Shown here piece after piece: positions 48,049 to 60,065 of a stretch of DNA of 64,000 nucleotides. A model generated the notes under the pieces. That model saw nothing but the letters and a program-made list of their open reading frames with translations, did no database searches and was not told the origin of the DNA. The translations under genes and the position numbers were made by a program. Numbering within the stretch: position 1 is the stretch's first letter; each line of letters opens with the position of its first letter. Origin of the DNA: Henckelia pumila (lineage: Eukaryota > Streptophyta > Magnoliopsida > Lamiales > Gesneriaceae); NCBI RefSeq assembly GCF_033568475.1, contig NC_133122.1:169534130-169598129 (forward strand), in the 5' to 3' direction.

Positions 48049-48114
48049 AGGTAGCTTATTCTGAGGTACAGACGTACTATCCGAGAAATCTTGGTTGAGT
48101 ATGCATGTTCTATG

Positions 48115-50185
48115 TGTGAGGACCTTGAATCTAATCATCTAATCATAATTAATCAACCACAAGGCAAAGAATAAGCCAAGTGAATTAAACGCAATTTTTT
48201 TTATATAAATGCACGGACCCCGGACCACCTCCGGATTAGGGTCCGGACATACAAAAATTTTCAAAAAATAAAACAAAAGACCCACGGACCCTTACACGGG
48301 CCTTTGCATGGACCCATGCACGGGCCCCGTGCATACCTCCGTATGAAGGTCCGTGCCTATGCAAATCGGCAAAAAAACAATAACGCGAGACAGAGGACGT
48401 CCGGACCCATGCACGGGGGCATGTCCAGGGTCCGTGCCCTGCTGCAAAACCAAAAAATCAAGGCAATACAGAACCGAAATCATGCAATACAACTCCCCAA
48501 CTCAACCAAAACATAAATCATGCATTACCAAAACAATCTCCTCAAAAAAAATGAAGTTCTAGGGTTTAACATTCCATCGATCTAGTAGAACATGCTTCGG
48601 TTTTAGTTATAAAATCCAAAATACGATACAAGTTCGAAATATAGATTCGACTCCTAAACCCAAGGCCTCACTTCTATCCTCTTGGTCACCTATCCATGAG
48701 TTCTCTGGCTCGTTCCTGCCCCACCTGTTGCCAAGTACACATATAACAAAGACAACAGCCTGATAATCCGGTGAGAATACAATTCTCAGTAAAAAAGACT
48801 AACATGTAATATCATATAAACATATCAATCATGATATGAATCAACTTCCAAATATAATCAAGTATTCCAATCAAGTAATGAATTAAAAAGATATGCATGA
48901 CTTTAAAACTTCTGGATTAACAGACTCGGATAATCAAAAGGAATTTTTCTTTCTTTCTTTCTTCGGTTTGGGATCCCGAGGTTAAAATATCCAAAATCAC
49001 ACCAAACTCCCCTTTCGAGGTGGACGTGGCATATTTTAATCCTCTAGACTCCAGAGCATTATAGTGAGTTAATCGATGCTTGTAGTAAATCGCCTACCAA
49101 GGCCACTCAGCTAAAATCTCCAGATCGTCTAATTCAAAATGAATAATCAATCAGCTCAATATGAATGCATATGAAATCTCATGCATTCAATAACAATTCA
49201 ATCATAAATTCAAATAAGCATATAAACATGCAATATGTGATTTCTTCTAGGACACTCGAATCAATCCGGATTCGAGTTAATCGTCCTATTCCATTCCAAA
49301 GTCGTCTTATACCTTCTCGTCGTTTCAAAATCTTCAATCTGTAAAACAACGAATCTCAATTCAATATCTATTCCAGTTCTACGATCGATAAGTAAGAAAG
49401 TCGATACTATACCGGCTCAATCTTCCATACTGATCGAAGATGAAATCTCGCAACTCCAAGGACTTCGAATCAATCTAACAGAAGAAGTCACATGATCAAT
49501 ATCGATAGTAAAACCTCATCAAACTCGGTATAATCAAATCAATAGAAACGATATCCCGAAATTCAAACTGACGGCATAACGGCTATATTCTGATAAACCG
49601 GAAATGCAGACAACATAATATCAATCCAAACAACTCATATCAATCATCATTCAAACATTAAAACTCAAATCCAACACATCTCAAAACCCATCTTTTCGAA
49701 AAACATAAGAAAATTCATATCAAATCCAATCGACGCTCTATTTCAATTTCGTCTGAGAATAAACGATAAGAATAATCTCTAGAACTTCATATCCGATAAT
49801 AATCAAATTCCAACTACATCCGAAATTTCAAACCTCTTAGAAATAAGAGAAACTTACTTCCAAACGGAGCACTCGACGTTGTGATCGCAGATATCTACTC
49901 GAGATTGAATTCCAACTGACGGATCGAGCTAAAATCGAAATCACAAAATCTTGGAAGCTTGTTGGGGCGCTTCCATGGTGAAGAGACGCTTGGGAGGGAT
50001 GAAGGAAGGGAATGAGAGACTTAGTCAAAATCTCTAGGTTATAACAAATCCACAATTTGCGTTTTAGTCCCTGAAATTTTCAAAAATTGCAAAATAGTCC
50101 CTGATCAATAAAAAGTCGGCTTTTCAATTCTGAAATCACTGATTATCTCAATTAAATTCAATTAAGATAAAAACGGGGCGTTACA
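48115..50185 (-). repeat. Solo LTR H, copy 2
   Basis: 2071 bp, flanked by CTATG (48110-48114 and 50186-50190), with the same termini and cassette (48212-48445) as copy 1. Confidence 0.92.
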
Positions 50186-50269
50186 CTATGATTGTATGTT
50201 TTATGTGGCATTATTTTATGTGCATTGATTATGTCACGGATATTATGTTGTATATATTATCACGTTGAG

Positions 50270-52321
50270 TGTGAGGCCTCGGTTCTAATCTTCTATTCTT
50301 AAGATAATATAAACAATTATCATGCACCATCTATAAGATAAGGCAACAAATAAAAAAAATTTATTTTTCTGATGAACAGTGCTGCGCTCGATCCTATAAA
50401 AGTCCAGGATCGAGCGCACAAAATTTTAAAACTCCCTGCCGAGAAAAAGCAGTGTGCCGCGCTCGATCCGGCAAAAAGCCAGGATCGAGCGCGCCATTTT
50501 GTGAAACTCTCTGCCTCGGAAATCACAGGGGCCGCGCTCGATCCTGCAATAACCTAGGATCGAGCGCACCCCTTTGCCCAGAAAATTTCAGAACATGAAA
50601 TGTCTTTCCTTACAAACTCAATCCAACAATAATCAAACAACATGCATCAATCCAAATTCAAAAATAATCTTGACTACTCGATACAACAAGATACAACCAA
50701 GGTTCGAGTCTAGTAATTACTTCAAAACATAACTAGATTCGCATGCATTACAAAACATCAAAAGTTTGAATACATTCGACTTCTAAAAACCAAGCCTCAC
50801 TTCTAATCTCTCGATCCTCTATCCACGTGGTCTCTGACTGGTATCTGTCTCACCTGTTGCCAAGTACACATACAACAAAGACAACAGCCGGATAATCCGG
50901 TGAGAATTGATATTCCTAGTAAAAGAGACTAACATGCTATCAAATAAACATATCAAGTCATAACATGAACTCATTCTTCATATAATCACTTAATCCAATC
51001 AAATGCTGAATTAAAATGATATGCATATCTTTAAAACTTCTGGATTATCAGACTCAGATAATCAAATGTAATTCTTCTTTCTTTCTTTCTTCGGTTTGGG
51101 ATCCCGAGGTTAAAACATCCTACAATCACACCGACTTCCCTCTCGAGGTGGATGAGGCATATTTTAATCCTCTAGACTCCAGAGCATTATAGTGAGTTAA
51201 ACAACGAAGTAGTAAATCGCCTACCAAGTCACTCGACTACAATCTCTAGATCGTCTAATTCAAAAGAATAATCAATTCGGCTCAATATTAATGCACATGA
51301 ATCCAATGCATTCAAATAACAATTCAAACATATATTCAAATAAGCACATAAGCACATAGACATGCAATATGTGAATTCTTCTAGAACACTCGAATCAATC
51401 CGGATTCGAGTTAATCGTCCTATACCATTTCAAAGTCATCTTATACCTTTCTTCGTGTTGTTCACAGTCGTCGATCTGTAAAACAACAATTCTCAATCAA
51501 AGTTATTTCAATCAAAATCTATCCAAATCCATCGATAAATTAAAGAATAACATCGACACTATACCGGCTCAACTCTTCCAACTGATCAAAGTTGTAAGGC
51601 TCTCAACTTCCAGGACTTCAATTCAATCTATCAGAAGAAATGGTGATAAAAATCGATATCAAACTCAAAACATCAAAACGACGTTCAAACTTCAAACTGA
51701 CGGCATAACGGCTATAACTGATCAAACCGGAAATGTAGACAGCAAAACAACAACTCAATAAACCCATTCCAATCCTCAAACCTCAATTCCAACACAATCC
51801 CAACACATCACAAAATCAAGGTTTTCGAAAATAATAAGAAAAATCATAACAAATCCGATCGTCGTTAGATCTTTGAACCGTCTTAGATATACGATCACTG
51901 CTAACTCAAAATCATCCTCTCCGAGTATAAACAAATTCTGAAAACATCGAAAAACTCAAACTTCTCAGAATTAAGATATACTTACTTCCAAACGGAGCAC
52001 TCGTCGCTGTGATCGTAGATATCAAGTCAGAAATCAATTCTATCGGACGGATTGAGCTAGAATCGAAATCACAAAGCTTGGAGCTCACTTTGAGTGTCTT
52101 CAATGGAGGGAACTCGGTTGAGAGGGTGATGAGGAAGACAAGGGATGATTAAAAGACTTAGTCAATCCTTATATATTATTACAAACTCAATTTTTGCATT
52201 TCAGTCCCTGAAAATTCCAAAAATTGCAAAACAGACCCTGATAAGTAAAAGTTCGGCTCTCTAATTCTGAAATCACGGAATAACTCAATAAGTTCAATTA
52301 AGAGAAAAACGGGGCGTTACA
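50270..52321 (-). repeat. LTR of family I, solo-like, TSD on both sides
   Basis: 2052 bp, flanked by TTGAG at 50265-50269 and 52322-52326. The three cassette hairpins (50383-50573) have intact GCGCTCGATCC/GGATCGAGCGC stems. Its start TGTAACGCCCC is unmutated. Confidence 0.92.
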
Positions 52322-52326
52322 TTGAG

Positions 52327-52886
52327 CCTGTATCATTTATATAACCAGTAGAGGGGTCGCTCAGCCCCATTATACTGTGGATGGATACCTTAGTTTTGGA
52401 TCTGGATATGTCCACGGATTTATGGTATGCGAGTACCTCCTGATGCAAGGGACCAATGTTCTACATAGCATGGCGTTTTTGACTGAGCAATATTCTACAT
52501 AGGTTCCCGATATCTTCACTTGCATTTAGCATTCATATATGTGCATACTCGTACTTATGTATTGAGCATTGTTAGCTCAAGTCCTTGGTTTTTGTTTTGG
52601 AAACCCCATTTCACGAGGCAGGACTTAGGTTGGACGAACTAGGTGGTAGCGGTCGTTGAGCTTCAGCAAGGTGGATTGTATTGTACTTGGTTTTGTATTT
52701 TGGAATTTAGTACTATGTTTCGTTTGGGTCGTATAACATTTGTAATATTTTACTTTGAACCGGTTATATCCTGCCGGTGGTTTTAGTTGTATTATTTAAG
52801 TTTTCGCTGGACATCTGATTATTCAATTAAGTTATTTTGTATGTTTAAGCTTTGATTAGCTAGTGATTCTGGGACGGATCACTACA
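52327..52886 (+). repeat. Element G 5' LTR, last segment
   Basis: It continues the LTR after the TTGAG TSD and ends GATCACTACA, like LTRs C and E. T-rich, without coding potential. Confidence 0.75.
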
Positions 52887-52890
52887 TTTA

Positions 52891-52902
52891 TAGTATCAGA
52901 GT
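52891..52902 (+). promoter_or_regulatory. Decayed primer binding site of element G
   Basis: TAGTATCAGAGT differs from TGGTATCAGAGC by two transitions (G to A, C to T) and sits four bases after the LTR. Confidence 0.75.
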
Positions 52903-52964
52903 ATGCATTGGGATTTGGGATCTAGATAAGCAGTCTTGAGGTTTAATTCTATTACTTTTACTAG

Positions 52965-53318
52965 ATGGCTGGACGTGGAGACGAGAGTCATGGGAGTGTT
53001 GGTGGTCGTTGGAGAGATGACGAGGATAGAGAGCCACCTCGGAGGCACCATCGCCACAAAGATGACAGACACCGTTTTGATTTGCGCAGCTTTGTGCAGA
53101 TGGCTCCTAAGCCTTTGAATGGAGAAGAGACTCCGAAAGTTGCTGAGATTTGGCTAGAAGTGATGGGAGAATTGATTCGAGGTGTACCACTGCACTGATG
53201 AGCAGAAAATGCAGGCTGTCAAATTTATTCTTTAGGGAAGCGCTCGCTAGTTGGTGGAGGTCTACTTCCGCACCTTTTATATCTGAGAAAGGTTCAGCTA
53301 CGGGGAGGAATTTCAAAC
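52965..53318 (+). pseudogene. Element G gag, N-terminal part, truncated by J
   Basis: ATG at 52965 opens a frame starting MAGRGDESHG with a WRDDEDREPPRRHHRHKDD segment, closely like the gag start of element B, and a conserved FVQMAPKPLNGEE. A frame change near 53160 and another before 53210 break it. The homology ends at about 53319 where the J LTR starts, within the conserved EEFK-type motif. Confidence 0.8.
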
Positions 53319-56300
53319 TGAAAAAAACACTCTAACCTCTAATATTTAAAAGATATAAAGATAATGCGGAATTTTTCAAAAATGTAATAAAAATTTCGGC
53401 ATGACCTATCTACAACTCTTAAAATCCAATTGTCTCAACAAACACACCAAAGATGCAACCAAACGATACAGAAATTCGAAATGAGAAACGAGCATGAAAC
53501 TAATTAAAGTGTTTCAAAATCACAAACATCAAAGTCTAACAATCGAATAGTTTAACATGCCAACAAAACTGATCTAGCAGTTCTTAAATTTACATATAAC
53601 CAAGATACAAAATAAAAGAAATCAAAACTATACATTTAATCACATAAATGGAAGACTAGCATAGGTCGGAGGGATGTGTGAAGCCCGCATTGCATTCTAC
53701 TCAAGAGTCATGCCTCTCGATCTCAACGAAAGTGTAACCTGCATCAAGCAAAGTAGTGATTCTACAAAATCAACAAGTATAAAGCATGTAATAAAGAAGA
53801 ATACATAATACATGCACGCGACTTTTAAATTAATTGTACTCTAAATACTTTGAAACTTTCCTCGAAAAAATGCTTGAAGTTAAATGTAGACAAGACTTAG
53901 AACTTTAAAAAAATTGCATACAATGAACTCACTCAACTTTAACTCAAACTCACGCTTGAAGCTTTAACTTTATTCATGTATTTAAACATAAACTTTGATA
54001 AACTTTAACTTGAACTTTCCTCTGTGAATATAGATAATCGATTGTGACCCTCTTTGTTCTGATCGATCAATGACTACAGTACTATACCGACAAGGATGCC
54101 AAGATTTCTCCCGACCCCACATTGCCCCTCTATGAAAAGGAAACCAAGATTTCTCCCGGTCCCACATTGCCCCTCTATGAAAAGAAAACCAAGATTTCTC
54201 TCGGTCTCACATTGCCCCTCTATGGCAAGGAAACCAAGATTTCTCCCGGTTCCACATTGCCCCTCTAATTGGGTAGGGGAAACAAGATGTCTCATGGCCC
54301 CTCCCTATACCTCTGATTTGGCAAGTGAGCCGAGACATCCCCCGACAGAAATTGCACATCTATTGTCACAATCAACTCTCCTCATTCAAAACTTTTACTT
54401 TAACTCAACATCAAACTCAAACTTTCACTTGCCTCACAAGCACAAAAAGTCTTGTACTCTGCTTGCTTAAAACTTAACTCAACTCAAAGGAATACTTCTT
54501 TAAAACAACTCACTCAAATACTCAACTTTAGATGATGAAAAAAAGTTTTAGAACAAGGAAAAACAATGGTTAACCGGCTGCCCCTAGGCTAAGCTAATCA
54601 ACTACAACTCCCCTTTCTCCTCAACCAAGCCTCACCACGAGCGTTCAAACCAAAAAACCCCAAACTCGACCTTTCCTTAACCAAATTGACCTCCGCTTGA
54701 ACCACAATCTTCTACACACCCTAAAATAACCCAAGGACCAGACTCTAACTTCCAGAGTAAACCTGAGCAGCCTGATCCAATAGGATTCCCGGATAGCCCT
54801 TAAACTCCACCAAAAATCTGCACTAACCATACTGACTTGAAATATTCCTAACTCAGTCATAACTACCCCGAATTGCTCTCAATTTGAACCAACATGCTCC
54901 TCACATCCTATATTTAATCTGGGACCAGACCCTTAGTCAAATCCTATGTCTAAACCTGACTTAATCACCAATCTCCCAACAGCTACGAACACAACCAAAA
55001 ATTCTGCACAAGTCCACCACTAACTTAGCCCCTTACAAAAACTTCACCGAATGAATTTCCCAAATTCCATCCTACATAACAACTCTAATAACACCACTTA
55101 GCCCACATTGAACCCTTGATCCAAGCCCTCACACCCAAATCTAGCTCAAAGTCCAATTATTAGCCGACTTGCCCTAACCGGAGTCCCCTTCTACACGGCC
55201 ACACCTACATCCCACAATCCCTCACCTCCAGCCCTTATAGCCACCTTAAACTTCATCCAACACACTAGTTAAACTCCAAATCAACTAGCCTAGGCAGCCC
55301 CTTAAGCATTATTCAACCACATTTCAGAAATTGAGCTCAAACACTCGAAGCAACATGCTGAAATTTTCGAAATATACTAGCACCTTCAAGAATCAATCAA
55401 CACACAAGACATAGCTCATTTTAACATCAAGAACACATATTAATCTCGAAATTTAGGCATTAACACTACTGATTTTTGTGAAAAATTCGAAATCCAAGCT
55501 CTAAAATTAACCAAACTCGAAATACAAGAAGGATTCAAAGCATACAACATAATATCTTCATTTGGTGGTCAAAGAACATATTTATACGTGCCTTAACTCA
55601 ATACAAACCAAGAAAAAGAGCTGAAAAGAGGTCTGGACACGAGAAGGCAGCCTTCCCTAGCACCTAAGCTTGACTTTTTCGGTCGGTGGGGAGGCGGGAC
55701 GACGGCTGCTGCAGGCGGTGGAGGGAGGTGGCCGACGGGTTTTAGTGAAGAAGGGGAGAGGGTAGCGGCTAAGCAGAGGAAAATGGAAGGGAATGGTTTC
55801 TAATTTGATGTGTTCTAGGGTTTGGGAATAAAATGTGGGAATTAAATTGCGTGTGTGTAAAAGTTTTAAAAGTGCTACTTTAATAACTTAAAGAAGTGCT
55901 ATTAGGTGTATTACAATTCTTACACTACTCACACCAAATATCTTAAATTCCCTATGTTTGAAAAGTTAAAAATAAGAAAGAAATAATTAAATTTCATTTG
56001 CACGTGTTTTAAAATGCTAAATTTGAAAAGTTCTGAAATAAACTCTAAAATGTCATAAAAATAATTACGGTCACCCGGAAAGTTTTAAAACCGAATTTTA
56101 TCTATTTTTCTCAGTTTCTCATAAATCTCAAATCTTGCGAAAACTAAGAATTACTTCCAAAATCCATCGTCTTCTCAAGCGGGACCTGGAATCACTGAAC
56201 TTAGGAACTCAAGATTAATTAGCTTAAGTAATTAATCAAAATAAACATTTAAAGGAATTTAAAACAATTAAATATCTGAAATTAAAATTATAAATATTTA

Positions 56301-57042
56301 AGCGAAAATAGTTTCTATCCAGATTTTAAAAATACAAACTTTGGAAAGTCATAAAATAAGCTCTACAATTAAATAAAAATAATTATGGAAACTCAAAAAT
56401 CCTTAAAATAATCATTTAATAAACTTCCTCTAGTTTACTTCATAAATCACAAGAATAATTTATAACTCACAACTCTGCTTCCGCCCGTCGTCCTGAAATA
56501 AAGAAAACTCAAGAATTCTTTTAAAATCAGTACTTAAACATTTTAATGTCAAAATGATATATAAAGTATTTAAATAATAAAAAAATGATTAAAATAATTT
56601 AAATAAACTATATGAACGTTTAAAAATCATTTTAATAAATACACAAGCGGAATTAAAAATCTTTAAAACAAATTGAAAAATTAAAATTCTTTTATATAAA
56701 TAAGCTAGACATTTAAAATTATTTAAATAAATAACCAATAAACTTAACTCATTTTAAATAAGTAAGCTGGACAATTAAAATTATTTAAATAAGCAAGCTT
56801 AAACCTTTAAAATCAGTAAAACAAATATGTTTTATAATAAAATAATTTAAATATGTAAACTTAAACAATTAAAAGCATTAATTAAATAGTTAGCACAATA
56901 AAATCATTTAAATAAATAATTAATATTTTATTAACACATAATTCAAATAAAGAATTTAAATGAATTAAACTTAAAAATAATAATCATAATATTTATTTAA
57001 TTTTATGCATGCGAATTAATAGATTGGATTTTAGGCCCTACA
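53319..57042 (-). repeat. Long LTR of element J
   Basis: On the minus strand it starts TGTAGGGCCTAAAATCC at 57042, preceded by the purine tract AAGGGAGGAAGGAAT. It runs 3.7 kb to a terminal CA near 53319, where G gag resumes. Very AT-rich toward 55800-57000. No coding region is supported. The length is large but within what some plant gypsy LTRs reach. The inner boundary is firm; the outer boundary is inferred from where G homology stops. Confidence 0.65.
54099..54335. repeat. 45-bp tandem repeat in the J LTR
   Basis: Four units (54099-54143, 54144-54188, 54189-54233, 54234-54278) begin CCAAGATTTCTC and contain CACATTGCCCCTCTATG. A fifth, diverged unit follows. Being a multiple of three, the repeat gives an open frame of 15-residue repeats (PRFLPVPHCPSMKRK), which I do not regard as a gene. 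Confidence 0.85.
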
Positions 57043-57058
57043 ATTCCTTCCTCCCTTA
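57043..57058 (-). promoter_or_regulatory. Polypurine tract of element J
   Basis: AAGGGAGGAAGGAAT lies just upstream of the LTR start on the minus strand, after an AATTTCGAAGACGAAATT motif common at the 3' end of chromovirus internal regions. Between 57059 and 57398 no J coding sequence is recognisable. Confidence 0.7.
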
Positions 57059-57398
57059 AATGGAATTTCGTCTTCGAAATTTAAGACTTACTAACTAGGT
57101 CTGGATACATTAGACCAGATCAACACTAAATTTTTCAATCCTTGCACCCACATGGGTTGGCCCAAATCAGCTTAAGTTGCGCACTCTGATACTTATTGAT
57201 ATCTATATCATCAAGGATCTGACTAACTCCTACTACAATATAAATTCACAATTCTTATTTGTTACCAAATGATGGTATCCTAAGAGAAATTTCAAATCAC
57301 TGTTCCAATGTAACTTTAAGAGTTTTAATTCGCCGCCTAAAATCCTAAAATATTTGATCTTTCCTTAGTTCGATGACTTTAAATCCTAAGTCACAACT

Positions 57399-57790
57399 TC
57401 AAGCAATAAAGGCCCAGATATCTTTATCTACAGTCTCGGGCACATTACCAAACCTCCTCCACTCATGTAATGTGCGGCGGTAGTACCGAGGAGTCAACAC
57501 ATCCCAAGTTTTCCTAATCTCCTCATTATGCCTCATATCTCATCTATATTCAGACTGCAATTTTGTAAAAAATAAAACAAACAAAATATAAGTATCATGT
57601 TTCAAAATTATTAAATTGTAAAAATAAAATTACATACCGCGAACTACTCGAAGTACCAATCACGCTGAGCCTGCGTGACGTAATGTTAGGAGTAGCCGCC
57701 AGCAAAAAGCTGTTGCTTGAATTTTTGTTTCATAAAACGAGAAATCCTGTTCTTCGGGGGAAGAAACCTTTGTTTATTCCATATCAGTTC
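57399..57790 (-). pseudogene. Two-exon relic resembling a CACTA accessory protein
   Basis: On the minus strand, exon 57790-57638 reads FMKQKFKQQLFAGGYS and, after a stop, YVTQAQRDWYFE. An 83-nt GT-AG intron (57637-57555) follows, then exon 57554-57399 reads HNEEIRKTWDVLTPRYYRRT, LHEWRRFGNVPETVDKDIW. Each exon has a stop codon. The style is that of plant Ptta/En/Spm-associated proteins, but I cannot name the domain. It lies on the same strand as the TNP2 pseudogene 3 kb upstream and could be the second gene of the same CACTA element. Confidence 0.45.
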
Positions 57791-57799
57791 ATACATTTA

Positions 57800-58127
57800 G
57801 AATAATAATGCATATGATACGGTGAATTGATTAAATATTAATTTGCTAATATTAACGATCTGTTCACTTATCCTCGGAACTCTGGTCAAATAAAAATCCG
57901 ATGATCATCCTAGGAACCAGAGCCAAAACCCGATGCCATATCGCGAACTACTTGAATATATTTTTTTGGCCTAAGAAGACTGATGTAAATTGGGGTTGGG
58001 TGCAAAACAGATGCAGATGATATTTTCTTCCAATCACTTATTTAAATAAATTTTATTATATAAATAAATAACTTAAGTTTTATCATGTATGTATCCAAAC
58101 GCTACACATTTATATAAATTCAAACAT
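57800..58127. other. Unassigned AT-rich sequence
   Basis: No supported gene or repeat. A minus-strand ATG near 57936 may belong to the relic ORF at 57399-57790. Its right end is one copy of an 18-bp direct repeat (58110-58127). Confidence 0.3.
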
Positions 58128-58136
58128 TTATATAAA

Positions 58137-59135
58137 GGAGAGTGTTATTTACACTCCAAAAAGTTTTATATAAAACTCCACTTTATCAATATATATATAA
58201 TTCCTTGTAGACAAGATTACCCCCTAATGATACTTTCTTTATATTATAAAATTTCTATTTACCTTAGAAACCCAAATTCAATCCTTCTATTTGTTACAAC
58301 TAAAATTTTAATATTTCAGAAAATTGACGTGGTTTTTCTTCATAGGAAAATAAATTATAAAACAACAAAAACATATATTCTTAATATTAAAAGTTAATAT
58401 TATTCATATTATAAATCAATATTTTGTGCAATATACATAATTTATTAGATATATACATTTTAATAAACTACATAATTAAGTCTAATGGGTTACAAAATTT
58501 TTATTTACCAAGATTAAGTTAAAGTGTTTGGGATAATATTTAAATTTACCTATATAAAAGATTAAAAAATAAGAATATATTTTATTACATTAGAATATTT
58601 CTTTGAAAGCGTAAAGTACATATTTTAGTGATTAACAGCATATTTGCAATGACATAATTCACTTCATATAAATTTACACTATATTTTTTTGTTTGGGTTA
58701 CAAGAATGTTTATTATACAAATATATTAACTTCAATTTTAAAATTTATATTTTTTTAAAATAATTTTTTTATTGGTAGCCATATATTTGTCATTGGTTAA
58801 TGTGATTAAACTAAAACTTTGATTTATAAAATTAAAATAAAAATTAGCGTCATTTATGAAAAAATAAGAATGAAATGTTATCTTTTTATTTTTTCAAAAA
58901 TTAGAAATACAACATAATAATGAACGATTATTTTGATCAATAATATCTTTAAAATTTGTTTGTATTCTATATTTAAAAATATTGACAAATATAACTATAA
59001 TATTTTGATCTGTTGGTTAAATTTTAGAAAACTTATTTTAGAAATCTATGAGAGTATATTGAGGAATTTACTAAAATTAATTAAAGGGTAATATAGTCAA
59101 CTTGTAATATAAATGGAGTGTAAATAACACTCCCC
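58137..59135. mobile_element. Mutator-like MITE with 9-bp TSD
   Basis: This 999-bp AT-rich element has terminal inverted repeats: left GGAGAGTGTTATTTACACTC, right (reverse complement) GGGGAGTGTTATTTACACTC. It is flanked by perfect 9-bp direct repeats TTATATAAA (58128-58136, 59136-59144). The TIR itself is palindromic (GAGTGT/ACACTC). No transposase is encoded, so it is non-autonomous. The 9-bp TSD points to the Mutator superfamily. Confidence 0.88.
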
Positions 59136-59424
59136 TTATATAAATTCAAACATGTTAACTAATAACGGAAAAAAAACAACAAAGCAGTTAATAAAAATAA
59201 TCAAAAAATTTAAAAATAACTTAGTCCTACATCTACATAAATAATACCTACAGTTAAACACTAAAAAAAATAAAACTTTCGAATTTTGTTTAAAAATTAT
59301 AGAATATAATAGATTAATACTCTTAAAATTAAAGTAAACAAAAATACTTTTTTTAAGCTGCAAATATAAATACTAATTATTACTCTTAAAATATAAAATT
59401 CTGGATATTAATTTATAATTACCC

Positions 59425-59660
59425 AACAAAAATTCGAAATACTACCTAAAAATTCAATATAATACCTAAAAATTTATATCAATACCTAAAAAATTCGAAA
59501 TAATTCCCAAAAATTCAATATAATACCTAAAAATTCAATATAATACCCAATAATTCGAAATAATACATACAAATTCGAAATAACACCAAAAAAACTGAAA
59601 TATTTCCTAAAATTTGGAAATAATTTGAAATAATACTTACAAAAATCTGAAAATTTATGA
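59425..59660. repeat. Degenerate ~20-bp tandem repeats
   Basis: About ten units vary around AATACCTAAAAATTCGAAAT and AATACCTAAAAATTCAATAT. No coding potential. The sequence 59145-59424 is plain AT-rich DNA. Confidence 0.75.
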
Positions 59661-59749
59661 ATAACTCCAATCGGATCAAATATTGTACCTACAACCAACA
59701 ATAAACACAAATTAATACAACATTTTTGAATCAATTTAAAAGGCACAAA

Positions 59750-60062
59750 ATTGGAACCCTAAATTCAAAATTTAAACTTGAAAAGTACGAACATCGGCGG
59801 CGGCTAGACACGACGGTGGTTGGAAACGGCGGTCGGCAGTGGATGGCGGCGGTCGATGGAAAAATCGGATAAAAAATTGGGCAAAATGGTATTGAATGAA
59901 AGCCTGAGATGTGAGGAATCGAAATATGCAAATTTTGTGAAGAATGGGTGGCCGAAACCGGAGAAAATAGGGGCGACGGCGGCGGGGGTTTTAGTTTTTG
60001 GGAGGGAAAAGGATGGGAAGGAAAGAAGAATGGAAGAAAGAAAGGCGCCGGGGGAGAGATAA
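59750..60062. other. Locally GC-rich, G-biased segment, no assigned gene
   Basis: A GGCGG-rich block (59790-60060) with an 80-codon open frame from 59820 stands out from its AT-rich surroundings. It may be exon-like DNA near a CACTA end, but no family is recognised. Confidence 0.3.
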
Positions 60063-60065
60063 TCT

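Larger units (their letters stand above)
48049..52321. repeat. Second copy of the G fragment-H-spacer-I LTR block
   Basis: This is collinear with about 33090-37364: a G LTR piece (48049-48114), solo LTR H, the 84-bp spacer and an I LTR, with identical internal TSDs. Copies differ by roughly ten changes in the first 290 bases of H, judged by eye. The I LTR here is followed directly by TTGAG and the rest of the G LTR. Confidence 0.9.
21252..53318 (+). mobile_element. Element G: Ty3/gypsy shell element, 5' LTR and gag, heavily interrupted
   Basis: The G 5' LTR can be followed through its insertions: 21252-21263, 32251-33155, 35230-35313 and 52322-52886, then a PBS relic and gag. It starts TGTAGTAGCCCG and ends GATCACTACA, like LTRs B and C. 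Element F is inserted 12 bp into the LTR (TSD GCCCG), solo LTR H at 33156 (TSD CTATG) and element I at 35314 (TSD TTGAG). Element J cuts the gag at about 53319. The remaining pol and 3' LTR are right of the window or lost. Confidence 0.8.

Noticed and set aside
54096..54470. Repeat protein encoded at 54096-54470
   Set aside because: The frame is a by-product of a 45-bp tandem repeat in non-coding LTR DNA, with no start context or homology.
57059..57200. J as a miniature element with PBS at about 57180-57192
   Set aside because: AGTATCAGAGTGC on the minus strand resembles a PBS, but the sequence beyond it does not match the J LTR end, so no second LTR is supported.
58110..58127. 18-bp TSD for the MITE
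   Set aside because: The inverted repeats start right after the 9-bp TTATATAAA, so the 9-bp TSD is simpler. The longer repeat is reported as a curiosity.
59425..59660. CRISPR-like array
   Set aside because: Short imperfect AT-rich repeats without distinct spacers in a plant genome. It is a degenerate tandem repeat.
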